NCBI GenBank assembly: GCA_036365455.1 | Contig: JAWQUS010000025.1 | Span: 21,116,001 to 21,180,000, forward strand | Direction of reading: 5' to 3' | Source of the DNA: Macrosoma leucophasiata | Taxonomy: Eukaryota > Arthropoda > Insecta > Lepidoptera > Hedylidae | DNA: 64,000 nucleotides | Part shown: positions 55,701-64,000 of the stretch, piece by piece | How the letters are laid out: each line of letters opens with the position of its first letter | Position numbering within the stretch: position 1 is the first letter of the stretch | Program-made: the position numbers and the translations under genes | The notes under the pieces: model-generated | Told to the model about the DNA's origin: nothing | The model's database searches: none | Seen by the model: the letters and a program-made list of their open reading frames with translations, nothing else

Positions 55701-58146
55701 TGTACTTCCCTGTAATTTCCGGCACAGAGGCATAACACCTTAGGCCTCAGAAGTGGTAAAGCATCTGCATTTTGACCTCGGTGTTTATGTGGGTGTCTAT
55801 AGGCTGCAGTCATCACTTAACATCAATGTAAACTGCATGCTTGTTTGACACTTACAAAAGATAAAAAAAGAAGCGCATGAGTGACACATCTCATGCGCTT
55901 TTTTTTTGTTGGATATTTGGTGCTGCACACTCTCGACCGAGACTCCGTTAGGGACTTGGCGTGAAGATGCATAACATAAATACAATAGTTTCGGTCGGTC
56001 TTATTTCGAAAATTCAAATTTATTGTAATGTTTTATTTTTCGCAATAACACATGCGAGTGAACTTTAGAAAATTAAGAAAAAATCGGAAAGAAAAATTTG
56101 ACTTCAGGCATCGAACCTGTGACCTCAGATCACCGACCCCAAATCGGTTAAAATTAAAAAAAGAGAAGGCAAAATTTGACGTATCGGTGTGGGACTTCGG
56201 TAGCTTAGTGGTAAAGCGGCTAGATTGGTTAGCCTGAGGTCGCAAATACGATTTCTGCCGTAAGTCAAATTATTCTTTGCCATTTTTTCTTCTAATAATT
56301 TCTAATTGAATTAAATTCTAAAATTCAACGTTAGTATCATTTCGCCGGGGTTGCGCCAAGATATTTGTTAAAGTTAAGGATATTGTAACATTTCACATCC
56401 TTCTCGTACTTTAACAGATTTCTTTAAGTTAGAGAAGGATGTAAAATGTTACAATGTATAGTCACTTTAATAAATATCTTGGTTTTTTTTTATGTCAAAG
56501 GATTGACAGACAAGCAGACGGGCCACCTGATGGAAAGTGGTTACCGTCGCCTATGAACATTTGCAATATCAGGGGAGTTGCCAACGCGCTGCCAGCCCTG
56601 AAGGACTCTTTGGACGCCTGTTTTGAAGAACCCCATTTTGTAGCGCCGGGGGAACACCTCAGAGGGAAGTTCGTTCCACAATTTGGTGCAACCCAGGCTT
56701 AATATCTAAACACAAAAATATCTAAAAAAGAAAAGATACTATTATTATCGATACCTACTTGTATATTATCTATCTTTTGGAGTACATTGGCTTAATCCCA
56801 TACTTGAATATAGTTTTGGTACCGTTACTGAAAACACTCGTAGGATATTTTTTATTTATCATCGCAGAAATGACAATGTGTGTGAATTTGAAATACAATT
56901 TTTTTCTTAGTATAATTTGATAAAAATTTCCAATTTTGAAGAAATTTTTAACGTTTTGTTATTTATATGTACAAATGTTTGATAAAAATATTTAGTTTTA
57001 TAAAATGCGTGCTACATCTTTTTAAAAGTAGGATTAAACTTCGAGATATTGCTGTCGTATAATTTTACCAAAAAATGTATTTATTTATACAGCCCTTTAA
57101 AAATATTGAACTAACGAATGTTATTTAAACATATCTGAGAACCTACACAAAATATTTGCACAACCAAAGACTTATTTTTATAATTAAAGTAGTAATACAA
57201 GAATCGTATAATAAGAATTATCAAATAATTTGTTTCAAGGCTTAAGATATTATCTACATACATAAAAGTACGTATTTGTTGCAGTGCATAATTGAAACAT
57301 GCAACACGAAGATGAATGATGAAAAAAAAATGTATAGGTATCTACGTATTTTTCTTGCAACCAAGCATGCACGCATGAAGTTCCAGAATAATTGATGACT
57401 CCAGCAACCTATAGACATCTACACAAAAACTAGGGAGCAAAGTGCAGATGCTTTGCCACCCCTTAGAACCTATAACTACAACTGCACGTATAGAAATGAA
57501 GTTTTACAATGTATACTATGTATTTCAAATTATACTTTGTGTTATTCATTCATCAGTGACTAGTAGATAGTTCTCCAACTGTTTGAATCTTTAGAAATAT
57601 ACGAGGGTGGATCCAAAAGTTCGAAGCCCGACCAAGAAAATGAAAGAAAAGTGGGTCTAATTTTATCCGTCCACGCCTAGGATCATCTTCAATGCTCTTA
57701 CGACCGCGCTTAAACTCAGCTACCAACTTCTTGATACTGGAATACGATGGAGCAGACTCCCCCAAAGTGCCCACCATATCTTGATGGATGTCTTTTGGTG
57801 ACAGACCTTTTTTATTGAGGTAGGTACTTAATGACTGCACGATGTTCAATTTTCTCCATTATTGAAAATCGCGTCAGAATGCTTCAAACAAATAATCACA
57901 GAAAATTTATATTGTGCAGTATCGGAATGAAACTGCGCACAATAAATCAATAGAAGACATACTAGCAAATGACGGTAAATTTAAAAAGATGTCATGTCTC
58001 CTTGTAGTTTGGGCCACGAACTTTTGGATCCATCCTCGTATATTTATCAATACTTACGGTCTTAGATAAAACACTAAGAGTACAGCCAATAATACTAAAG
58101 CTATAACTACTACACCACCTCCAATAACACAGCACCTTTTTTGCAT
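46716..58146 (-). CDS. Nucleoside hydrolase B, predicted membrane-anchored paralogue, 8 exons
   Basis: Second nucleoside hydrolase gene, same strand as gene A and about 6 kb upstream of it. Exons (minus): 58146-58058, 53925-53818, 52873-52774, 52139-51971, 51753-51637, 50845-50709, 48001-47812 and probably 46804-46716. They sum to 999 nt, 332 residues plus stop. Exons 3-6 are exactly as long as in gene A (100, 169, 117, 137 nt) with the same phases, which shows a tandem duplication. The binding motif reads IIDHDGGADDAMAIFMALL; further blocks are ALTTTHGNVNET, FGQDGLGDNGP, GALTNIALAIR and GEFNALMDVEA. The C-terminal catalytic block is LLDP, again Leu where inosine-uridine enzymes have His. Exon 1 differs from A: MQKRCC followed by about 22 hydrophobic residues (VIGGGVVVIALVLLAVLLVF), better read as a signal anchor than a cleaved peptide. 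The last exon is shorter and less like A; it is supported by phase, a stop at 46718-46716 and a polyadenylation signal at 46703-46698. Introns are full of MITEs. Confidence 0.88.
47695..47785. repeat. Foldback end of an interspersed repeat
   Basis: tagctgtgccaatgacttcg and cggacgaagtcgcgggcaca are inverted partners, as at 20810-20890. 27 bp from the exon 7 donor of nucleoside hydrolase B. Confidence 0.7.
48030..48385 (+). mobile_element. Degenerate LINE-tail copy in nucleoside hydrolase B intron 6
   Basis: Sequence match to the 41578 and 44900 LINE tails (tatcggtgtaaaaaagaaaa, catgctctgatggttc, ggttggtcaaaagttttagg) with many indels. It begins 30 bp upstream (in gene direction) of the exon 7 acceptor of nucleoside hydrolase B at 48002. 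Confidence 0.75.
48431..48656. mobile_element. MITE family (TIR gttaggatcccactgcag), copy 1
   Basis: Ends caggatcccgccgcagaatc and tgattctgcagtgggatcct with aaacctaat/aggtttgctgcat subterminal inverted parts. Lies in intron 6 of nucleoside hydrolase B. Confidence 0.82.
49128..49326 (-). mobile_element. LINE 3'-end family (polyT-led, minus)
   Basis: Poly-T at 49128-49147, then acgggccacctgatggtaag and gagttgccaacgcgctgcca. Lies in intron 6 of nucleoside hydrolase B. Confidence 0.72.
49545..49803 (+). repeat. Interspersed repeat
   Basis: gctaatctccgaagatactg and gcaatacgaagtttgccggg. Confidence 0.65.
49878..50045 (+). repeat. A-tailed repeat, degenerate
   Basis: gttccggttaaatggtaatg to gcaagctaatttgccacc. 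Confidence 0.65.
50085..50655. mobile_element. MITE family (TIR gttaggatcccactgcag), copy 2, near-palindromic
   Basis: Ends ggttaggattccactgcaga and attctgcagtgggatcccaa; inverted similarity extends well over 100 bp into each half, with a perfect hairpin at 50406-50446 near the middle. Lies in intron 6 of nucleoside hydrolase B, about 50 bp from the exon 6 donor. Confidence 0.82.
50406..50446. repeat. Perfect 18-bp hairpin at a MITE centre
   Basis: ttttttcattagtatgat at 50406-50423 and its inverse at 50429-50446, loop ggtat. Confidence 0.95.
51148..51394 (+). repeat. A-tailed repeat, degenerate
   Basis: ggtagagtttcagtgtaggc to gaactgcatgcttatttgct plus poly-A. Sits in intron 5 of nucleoside hydrolase B. 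Confidence 0.7.
52979..53421. mobile_element. MITE family (TIR gttaggatcccactgcag), copy 3
   Basis: Ends agatcgcactgcagaatcat and gattctgcagtgggatccta. Lies in intron 2 of nucleoside hydrolase B. All three copies of this family in the window fall within this gene. Confidence 0.82.
53985..54512 (+). mobile_element. Degenerate LINE tail split by a nested insertion
   Basis: The family sequence runs from about 53985 (ggtgtaagaaagaggctttg) to 54064 (gctccgattatt) and resumes at about 54331 (attattcgggcatatgcaaa) to 54512. The piece between is the LINE-tail insertion at 54065-54330. Confidence 0.78.
54065..54330 (+). mobile_element. Nested CR1/Jockey-type LINE 3' end
   Basis: Contains aacccaaaggttgactggca near 54249 and ends in aataaataaatt, the same 3' end type as the LINE at 14.1-18.95 kb. 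Flanking attatt on both sides is consistent with a short target-site duplication, since uninterrupted copies read straight through here. Confidence 0.65.
54523..54600 (+). repeat. A-tailed repeat, 5' part only
   Basis: actggtggtagagctccagt to atacttgccgttaaataa. Confidence 0.75.
54607..55690 (-). pseudogene. Second broken copy of the same RTE-type LINE, with an internal palindrome
   Basis: Same family and nearly the same extent as 30737-31860. Minus-strand translation: YRYIEVLKCLYKNATMSVRV and RGVRQGDIIS near 55560-55640, and RTKVADIAKQISKLKWQWAG to RWTDDLIMAAGTRWMHVASD near 54680-54900. Between these the frame is broken, including by a perfect 23-bp hairpin at 55453-55502. It lies in intron 1 of nucleoside hydrolase B, 3' side trimmed near an ATC microsatellite (54615-54630). 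Confidence 0.85.
55453..55502. repeat. Perfect 23-bp hairpin in a LINE
   Basis: Arms 55453-55475 and 55480-55502 (cttccattgcattggtgaag...) around gcct. Confidence 0.95.
55692..55868 (+). repeat. A-tailed repeat, 3' part
   Basis: ggtggtaatgtacttccctg to cttgtttgacacttacaaaa. Confidence 0.75.
56080..56292. mobile_element. Inverted pair of tRNA-like sequences, second copy
   Basis: Same design as 23080-23380: tttgacttcaggcatcgaac on the left, ttagtggtaaagcggctaga and ccgtaagtcaaattattctt on the right; the loop shares caaatcggttaaaattaaaa. More diverged. In intron 1 of nucleoside hydrolase B. Confidence 0.72.
56355..56482. mobile_element. Small foldback MITE
   Basis: Nested inverted repeats: gccaagatatttgttaaag with ctttaataaatatcttgg, and ttgtaacatttcacatcctt with aaggatgtaaaatgttacaa. 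About 130 bp, able to fold on itself almost completely. Confidence 0.78.
56481..56695 (-). mobile_element. LINE 3'-end family (polyT-led, minus)
   Basis: Poly-T at 56482-56491, then gacagacaagcagacgggcc and ccagccctgaaggactcttt, ending in ggaagttcgttcc. Abuts the foldback element at 56355-56482 and lies in intron 1 of nucleoside hydrolase B. Confidence 0.72.
57364..57482 (-). repeat. A-tailed repeat, degenerate
   Basis: gatgactccagcaacctata and gcagatgctttgccacccct match the older subfamily. Confidence 0.55.
57602..58038 (-). mobile_element. Internally deleted mariner with TIRs and TA duplication
   Basis: Terminal inverted repeats start cgagggtggatccaaaagtt (57602) and end aacttttggatccatcctcg (58038), flanked by TA on both sides. 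The minus-strand frame keeps the N-terminal helix-turn-helix of a mariner transposase (SPKDIHQDMVGTLGESAPSY, EFKRGRKSIEDDPRRGR); a frameshift near 57825 separates it from the start MEKIEHRAVIKYL. The catalytic DD34D region is missing, so the copy cannot move by itself. It sits 20 bp inside intron 1 of nucleoside hydrolase B, right after the exon 1 donor. Confidence 0.9.
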
Positions 58147-58974
58147 TTTGCACTATCGTCCACATTTACTATCTCGTCAATCTATAAAATATCACCGCTC
58201 TTCATTCCCAATTCACAGTTTCGTCAAAACTCTTGTAAACACAATGCTGCACTGAAATGTAACACTTCACTTTAGTTGGAGCATTCATTTCAATTAGTTC
58301 TTCCTCGTGTCATTGGCCGAATTGTAGAAGTTCTTATTTAATTGGTTGTTACAACTATTATTATCATGTTTATTGGTTCACTAAAGTTATCTTTGAACAT
58401 TGTTGGCGTTATCAGTTTTATCTGTTTATGTATTTAATCTTTTATTTGTTACATATTCTCTGCTTTTATATCGTTTTTAGTGACTTCACTAACATTGTTC
58501 TAAAGTATCTAGTGATTTACTTTTGAGACAGTTCAATTAAAGAAATTCTTAATTAAGATGTAGCTTTTCAAATTAATAGCCATTAGCTTGCAAAATCCTA
58601 TCAAAATCTTTGATAATTGTGATAAATAGTGCAAGTACATCACACTCGATGTTAAAAATGATGTAATTCGATACATGAAATTGAAAAGTATCTGTACTTA
58701 TCTATGGTAACAGTTCTAGATTTCTAGTTAAGTACAACATTAGATGTTTTTTTAAAAGAGATAAATATTTAATCAATAAGGTGGTAATATGGTAATATTA
58801 TCGTCTAAGAACAGAATCTAGGGCGACCTTCACATATTATTATCTGTTTATGCCGAATGAAACAACAATGTTTTTTATCAAATTTCATACATAAACAAAT
58901 ACATCTTACATGTATTTCCTATCAAAATCTATATCTATACTTTTATACTATCCCTATCCCTACTTCCCTACTAT
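58147..58974. other. Upstream region of nucleoside hydrolase B
   Basis: Lies directly 5' of the exon 1 start. AT-rich; no confident TATA or initiator could be picked. Confidence 0.4.
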
Positions 58975-59300
58975 CCCTACTAATATTATAAATGCGAAAG
59001 TAACTCTGTCTGTCTGTCTGTTACCTTTTCACGTCCAAACGACTGAACGATTTAAATGAAATTTGGTACAGAGATAGAGCTGACTTTGAGAAAGAACATA
59101 GGCTACTTAGTTGTTTATAAAACGACATCCACGCAACAGCTAGTCATCTATAATCTAAACTAATATTATAAAGCTGAAGAGTTCGTTTGTTTGTTTGAAC
59201 GCGCTAATCTCAGAAACGACTGGTCCGATTTGAAAAATTCTTTTAGTGTTAGACAGTCCATTTATCGAGGAAGGAGAGGAGAATATAGCATCACGCTAAA
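58975..59300 (+). repeat. Two adjacent interspersed repeats
   Basis: ctaatattataaatgcgaaa at 58979 and ctaatattataaagctgaag at 59158, each followed by the usual finger text (aacgactgaacgatttaaat; aaacgactggtccgatttg). Confidence 0.65.
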
Positions 59301-59494
59301 ATGAATAGGAGAGGGTAGGGAGAGTGGAAGATAATTATTTTCTTTTTTATTACTCGTAGGTAGGTACCTACTTAACTGAGTTGCAACTAAATGTCCCTCA
59401 TCTGTGTAAACCCTAACTAGCTCTTACGATAATAGAGACATATTTTTTTCTGTTTTTGTACTAAAGGGTGATCCGTCTTGCGGTCATACATCCT

Positions 59495-59570
59495 CAAGGA
59501 AGGCTGATTGGTCTGTGATACATCATCGACGATGGAACCAAAGGAAGGCTGATTGGTCTGTGATGGATCC
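59495..59570 (+). repeat. Short tandem duplication
   Basis: aaggaaggctgattggtctg occurs twice, 45 bp apart (59498 and 59543). Confidence 0.8.
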
Positions 59571-59849
59571 ATTTGACTGTACAGTTACATTAGGTCATGT
59601 CAGGAGATTGATTCAATCTCATAATTGTTATCAGTGACATCTATAACATAATGAAAGTGCCAACTGAAACTGTACTATTCGTACGATTCCTCCATTGTGG
59701 AAAGAGCTGATTTATTAGTTCATTAATGTTATAATAGATGGCGCTTTCTCCAAGTTTGCTTGCAATATTGCTTGTTGTTAATTAACACGTTCGTTTTCTT
59801 TAAACTGTGCTGTAAGCATAGATAAGTAGATAGAGAAGAAGCTGAATAA

Positions 59850-60222
59850 CAGATCTCTGTCTGTCATCAGGCTGTATCTCATAAACCGTGATAGCTAAAA
59901 AGCTGAAATTTTCACTAGCTATGTATTTCTATTGCCGCTATAACAACAAATAGTAAAAATATAAAAAATAAAATATTTAGGGGGGTCCCCATACAAAAAC
60001 GTGTTTTTTTTCGTATGTTTGCTCAATATTAATAACGGTAGCAGGTAGACTCTTAAAATATTTACAAAATATTGATTTGTATATTACCTTTCATAATTAA
60101 ACAACTAAATAAAAACAAAGTAAGCATCAAAGGGGGGCTCCCATACAACAAACGTATTTTATAAGCATTTTTTTTGTACAGAACACTTTGTGCGCGAGTC
60201 CGACTCGCACTTGGCCGATTTT
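59850..60222 (+). repeat. LINE-like 3' repeat ending actcgcacttggccgattttt
   Basis: aaaccgtgatagctaaaaag, gggggtccccatacaaaaac and gtccgactcgcacttggccg with a poly-T-rich end. A partial minus copy lies at 46540-46620 (gaccaaccggccaaatgtgag-type text). Confidence 0.6.
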
Positions 60223-60788
60223 TTTATGCTATCCAGAACCGCCTGTTATTAAACCTACTTACTTCAAATCTTAGACAAACACCAATATTAATTTCAACTT
60301 TACAGAAGAAAGTTTATATTAATTCATACATTTAGCATACCTTTCGGTTCGCCTGGCAGGCACTTGTGCTCATCGAAATCGCCTGACAATTTTTTTTAAA
60401 CTTCACTATGAATGAACTAAATTATAAAAAAATTCAACCTTACATGTTCAAGTTTATTTTATACATTTTCAAAAATGTGGGGTTGGTGTCGTGACTGGCT
60501 GATCCTTGCCAGGCGATGGTTTTTGTACTTGGCGTGTTATGATTTATCCCTACAAAAATTTCCAACCTTACAGGACCAACGGTGCTCGGAGGGTTCAGTA
60601 TCTCTCAGTCTATAAATGTTATCATTTTCATTGGTCAACTGCGTATTGCTGAACTTTTCATTTCTGACTTAGCAATCTAATAGGTGAGTAGGTACCTACC
60701 AATAAAACAAGGCATTAAAAACTATGATTTATTTTTTAATCAACATCTATTCAGTATTTTGTACTTCCACTCCACTTCCATATCAGCA

Positions 60789-61082
60789 CAGAGCAACACG
60801 GGCCATCGGCCGCGGCGGACCGGAGGGGAAAAGCCATATGCAGGCTTTCCCCTTTGCCAAGTACAAGCACAAGTGTTCCTATGCCTGTCGTCTAGATGCT
60901 TAAATGTGTGCGTGAAATTGTTTATGTATTTTGTTAAAGTTAAGGTGTGAGTTTTGTTGTTGAGTCGTATCACACGTATCTATTTCCCCCCGCAAAAAAT
61001 GACAGACTGTTTTGCATCAGTAATAAACGCTATGGCTATTCCCTTCCGGTCCGCCGCGGCCGGTGGCTCGTGTTGCTCTATG
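60789..61082. mobile_element. hAT-type MITE, copy 3, in 3' flank of the unrecognised gene
   Basis: 294 bp, TIR cagagcaac / gttgctctatg, perfect 8-bp duplication tatcagca (60781-60788 and 61083-61090). Lies 45 bp past the stop codon at 61127. Confidence 0.9.
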
Positions 61083-61126
61083 TATCAGCATGATATATTT
61101 TAAGTATGTAACAATATTGAAATCAA

Positions 61127-63680
61127 TCAGTTTTCTCCACTAAATGGTTCGAAATCATCCTGAAAAAAAAAACTAGTTTACGAGAAGAATTCATTTTTTT
61201 TAAAAGGAATGATACATTTGAACTTTGTCCGTATTTAAACCTGTGACCTCTGAGTTACTAGCCCTGCTTTATCACTAAGCTAAGCTACACAAACTGAACT
61301 GATAAAATATCTGAACAAAAGTATCATCTACATAAGAAATAGACGTCTCATAAAGATGGAAGTGTTAGGCAAACTAACTTACGGACAAATACTCAAACGT
61401 CACTTAAATCTAAGTGAGACTTAAAAGTCTTCTGTCTTTATAAAACACGTACCGACGAAAGAGATAGCACACATTTGAGCGTTCCTCAAAATTGAGTGAC
61501 GTTTGCGTACCTACACGGCCATTAGACTCATAGAATTAGCGTTATGCCTCTAAGCTTAGACTCAAAAGCAACACCACCACTTTGACGGCGTCGACCGAGA
61601 GCCCAGTTTTTGTGTGGATGTCTATAGGCTGCAGTATACGCTTACCACCAATAGGAAGTGCATATTTGTTTGCCACCATCATTGCTAGAAAGATTATACA
61701 CGTAAGATACGTTTCACTGGTGGCAGAACTCCCGTGACCACCACCGTATTGCCTAATACACTTGCCGCTAAGTGGTAGTGTTCAGCACTATCGTGTTCCG
61801 GTCAGGTGGTATACGGCCCTGTAATTTCCGGCACAGAGGCATAACACCTATGGCCTCAGGAGTGGTAACGCATCTGCATTTTGACCTTGGTCTTTGTGTG
61901 GGTGTCTGTAGGCTGCAGTCATCGCTTAACATATTAATGTTAAGCGATGACTGCTGCAAACAAGCATGCTGTTCACATTGGTGAACAGCATGCTTGTTTG
62001 CCACTTCCATCACATAAAAAAAATTGCATACTTATATTTTTTATAGATTTATCAGGTATAGTTTTCAAAATGTATAGAAATTGCGAAAATTTGCAAAAAG
62101 TCAGACTTAAGCTTAAGAATCTTTACTTTGTGATCTGGTGTAAGGCTCCATAATAAGTTATCACAGAGACATAAAAACAAAGGTCTTAGGGGTGGCAACG
62201 TATCTGTAATTTGACCTCTGGTCTTTGTGTAAATGTCTATAGGCTGCAGTCATCACTTAATATCAATGTAAGCTGCATGCTTCTTGGCCACATTTACTAC
62301 ATAAAAAAATGTGCAAGAAGTTTGAGAAACTTTACTTTTTTACTAGATACCTTCTAGACCACAATAGAGACAGATCTGCAAGTTTACAATGCGATAGCAA
62401 AAGTTTAAAATACTCCAGAGCAAGACGTTCGTAAGAGAATCTGATCGCTTTGACAATCAGCTACCTTACCTGATTATAGAACCACCATTTTCTCAATTTC
62501 TCGCTTATTTGCGTGTCAGGCAGTAATTCGCTTAAATCCGGTGCGTTTTGATTTATTTTTATGTGATTGTAAGCATCCTAAAAAGGAATTCTTTCTCATT
62601 ATTAATGAGGTTATTTGAGGAATATCGTTGATTATACGTATCATAGCAAAATATGTAAATTAACAGAGCAACTGTAAATAAATAAAATACGCGTACACTC
62701 ACAGCACCTATAAACCTGTATCCTGGGTGCCGTTGTACATCCACAACACATACACAAAGAAACAAACTAAGGTCTGGGCCCAAAACAAATATCTGTAGGC
62801 TATACTTACAAATATTTGTCCCAGTGCGGGGATCGAACCCGCGCCCCTACGAATCAAACGGTCGTCTCACACCGCTGGATTACCCGGGTCGCCAATATTC
62901 CGTTTATGGGCGTCATCATCATCATCATATTCATTTATATATTATATCATATAGTTTCTATGCCTAACTGCCTATATTTTAACTGCCTCAGTATACCTAG
63001 TAGTAGCAGGCCACTACAACTAGGCTGGGTTCCTGGGTTCGATACCCGAGTCGGAGTTTATCCTCTGTTAATTTTTTTATCTCTAGTTCTATTGCCACTT
63101 TTCTATTTTCTGTAAGTTTCCCAGTACCTTGGGACTTGGTAATGTGCCCCGAGACATCAACAGGCTCGCCACCTGTTACATGGACTAAATCGTACCCGGG
63201 GAATTGTAAGTGTTTACATGTATGCTTGAATGTATTTACCTCTCTCTACCTGCCCCTTTGGGAATCACAGGTATGAAGTTACGTAATTTCTATCAGTTGC
63301 TGCGATATATTTTAATTGCTTTTTATTTTAAATCTTTACTTAATCTAGTCTTAGCTTGCAGTTAATTAACAGACTTGTCTGAATTAAGACTAACCTTTGT
63401 CTTCCAAAACCAAGTTTTTTTATCTTCTTTCTTTTCTTCTTTGGGGTCATCATCGTCATAGAAGTCAGCGTCTATAGGATTTTGTCTAAGGATATTTTTA
63501 AGTCTTCCCTTTTTATAACCATCTCGATGTTGTTCTTTGTAAAAGGGATAGGAAACAGGATGTTGATTTGATTTTTTTGAGTCCACTTCTACTTTCATAT
63601 TATTGTCAAGGTTAATCATTATTACATATATGACTTTATTGAGATCCTCTAAGTGTATTGCTGAAGGTTTGTGATACAAT
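61127..63680 (-). CDS. Unrecognised gene, last three exons (5' part outside window)
   Basis: Three minus-strand exons join in phase at GT/AG sites: 63680-63395 (95 codons plus one base), 62577-62470 (36 codons) and 61159-61127 (10 codons plus TGA). The joined C-terminus is strongly charged: KGRLKNILRQNPIDADFY, then DDDDPKEEKKEDKK, WFWKTK, a region containing LSELLPDTQISEKLRKWWF, and a short tail DDFEPFSGEN. No catalytic motif or membrane segment is visible and I do not recognise the family. Support comes from open frames, three acceptors with pyrimidine tracts, two good donors (AAG/gttagt, CAG/gtaagg) and exact phase agreement. If the 63395 donor were not used the frame would stop at 63362. 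A hAT-type MITE (60789-61082) lies 45 bp past the stop, in the presumed 3' UTR. Earlier exons must lie beyond 64000. Confidence 0.6.
61205..61300 (-). repeat. Degenerate tRNA-like arm
   Basis: aaacctgtgacctctgagtt and gctttatcactaagctaagc match the arm consensus weakly. Lies in the last intron of the unrecognised gene. Confidence 0.5.
61600..61690 (+). repeat. A-tailed repeat, degenerate 3' part
   Basis: gtgtggatgtctataggctg and catatttgtttgccaccatc. Confidence 0.6.
61711..62021 (+). mobile_element. A-tailed repeat carrying two adjacent perfect hairpins
   Basis: tcactggtggcagaactccc to gccacttccatcacataaaa. Its 3' part is rearranged into inverted repeats at 61915-61954 and 61956-62001. Confidence 0.83.
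62158..62311 (+). repeat. A-tailed repeat, older subfamily, 3' part
   Basis: ggtcttaggggtggcaacgt to catttactacataaaaaaat. Confidence 0.7.
62660..62895 (-). mobile_element. tRNA-derived SINE
   Basis: On the minus strand the head has acccgggtaatccagcggtg (A-box side) and gcgggttcgatccccgcact (B box), followed by ggacaaatatttg and a unique body. It could be mistaken for a tRNA gene, but the cloverleaf is poor and the body continues. Confidence 0.75.
63000..63240 (+). mobile_element. tRNA-headed SINE
   Basis: tagcaggccactacaactag, tcctgggttcgatacccgag and ctcgccacctgttacatgga, matching 27185-27440. Lies between two exons of the unrecognised gene. Confidence 0.7.
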
Positions 63681-63721
63681 CTGAAAATTATGAAATTAAC
63701 AGATGTCAAATGGATGTATAA

Positions 63722-63996
63722 TTTTAATGTAATGAAGATGACAAACAAGCAGTTCACATTGATGTTAAGTGATGACTGCAGCCTATAGACACAAATACCA
63801 GAGGTCAAAATGCAGATGCGTTGCCATCCCTGAGACCTTAGTTGTTATGTCTCTGTGAGAGTAATTACGGAACCAAACATTACCATCTGACCGGAACACG
63901 ATAGTGCTGAACACCACCTTTTAGCGGCAAAAATATTAGGTAATGCAATGGTGCCTGCGCCCACAAGCTCAGTCACTGGAGCTCTACCACCAGTAG
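63722..63996 (-). mobile_element. A-tailed repeat, near complete
   Basis: ttttaatgtaatgaagatga to ggagctctaccaccagtagt. Lies just upstream of the first exon seen of the unrecognised gene. Confidence 0.8.
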
Positions 63997-64000
63997 TGCT

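Noticed and set aside
62817..62893. tRNA gene on the minus strand
   Set aside because: Good A- and B-box text, but the cloverleaf is poor and the sequence continues into a repeat body; better read as a tRNA-derived SINE.
1..64000. CRISPR array, bacterial operon or defence island
   Set aside because: Introns, polyadenylation signals and eukaryotic retroelements throughout; no spacer-repeat arrays.

Overview
The window is nuclear DNA of an insect, almost certainly a moth or butterfly. It is AT-rich, its genes are split by spliceosomal introns, and it holds a sugar-clade insect gustatory receptor. Most of it is transposable-element sequence of kinds familiar from Lepidoptera: CR1/Jockey-like and RTE non-LTR retrotransposons, a mariner remnant, several MITE families and several SINE families. 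I see no bacterial operon, CRISPR array, rRNA operon or credible functional tRNA gene.

Host genes, all on the minus strand and rebuilt by joining exons at GT/AG sites with matching phase: (1) 13082-2098, a sugar-type gustatory receptor; nine exons found, with the start exon and probably a TM1 exon missing. (2) 40459-34313, a complete eight-exon nucleoside hydrolase (328 aa) with a signal peptide. (3) 58146-46716, a second nucleoside hydrolase (332 aa, last exon less certain), a tandem paralogue whose four middle coding exons have exactly the same lengths, but whose first exon encodes a membrane anchor. (4) 63680-61127, the last three exons of an unrecognised gene with a charged acidic C-terminal region; its 5' part lies beyond the window.

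Retrotransposons: 14.2-18.95 kb holds a two-ORF CR1/Jockey-group element with both ORFs open. 27451-30628 is a full-length RTE-clade element with one open 1023-codon frame and a perfect 12-bp target-site duplication, so it inserted recently. Truncated LINE tails lie at 30.7-31.9, 33.6-34.1, 41.6-42.0, 44.9-45.4, 48.0-48.4, 54.0-54.5 and 54.6-55.7 kb.

Small repeats: a ~300-bp A-tailed family recurs about 27 times. A SINE with a 5S-rRNA-like head recurs seven times. A hAT-type MITE has three copies with 8-bp duplications. There are also tRNA-headed SINEs, paired inverted tRNA-like elements and several solo MITEs, often nested. Several perfect short hairpins look like template-switch scars. The host genes sit as small exons in introns made largely of this material.
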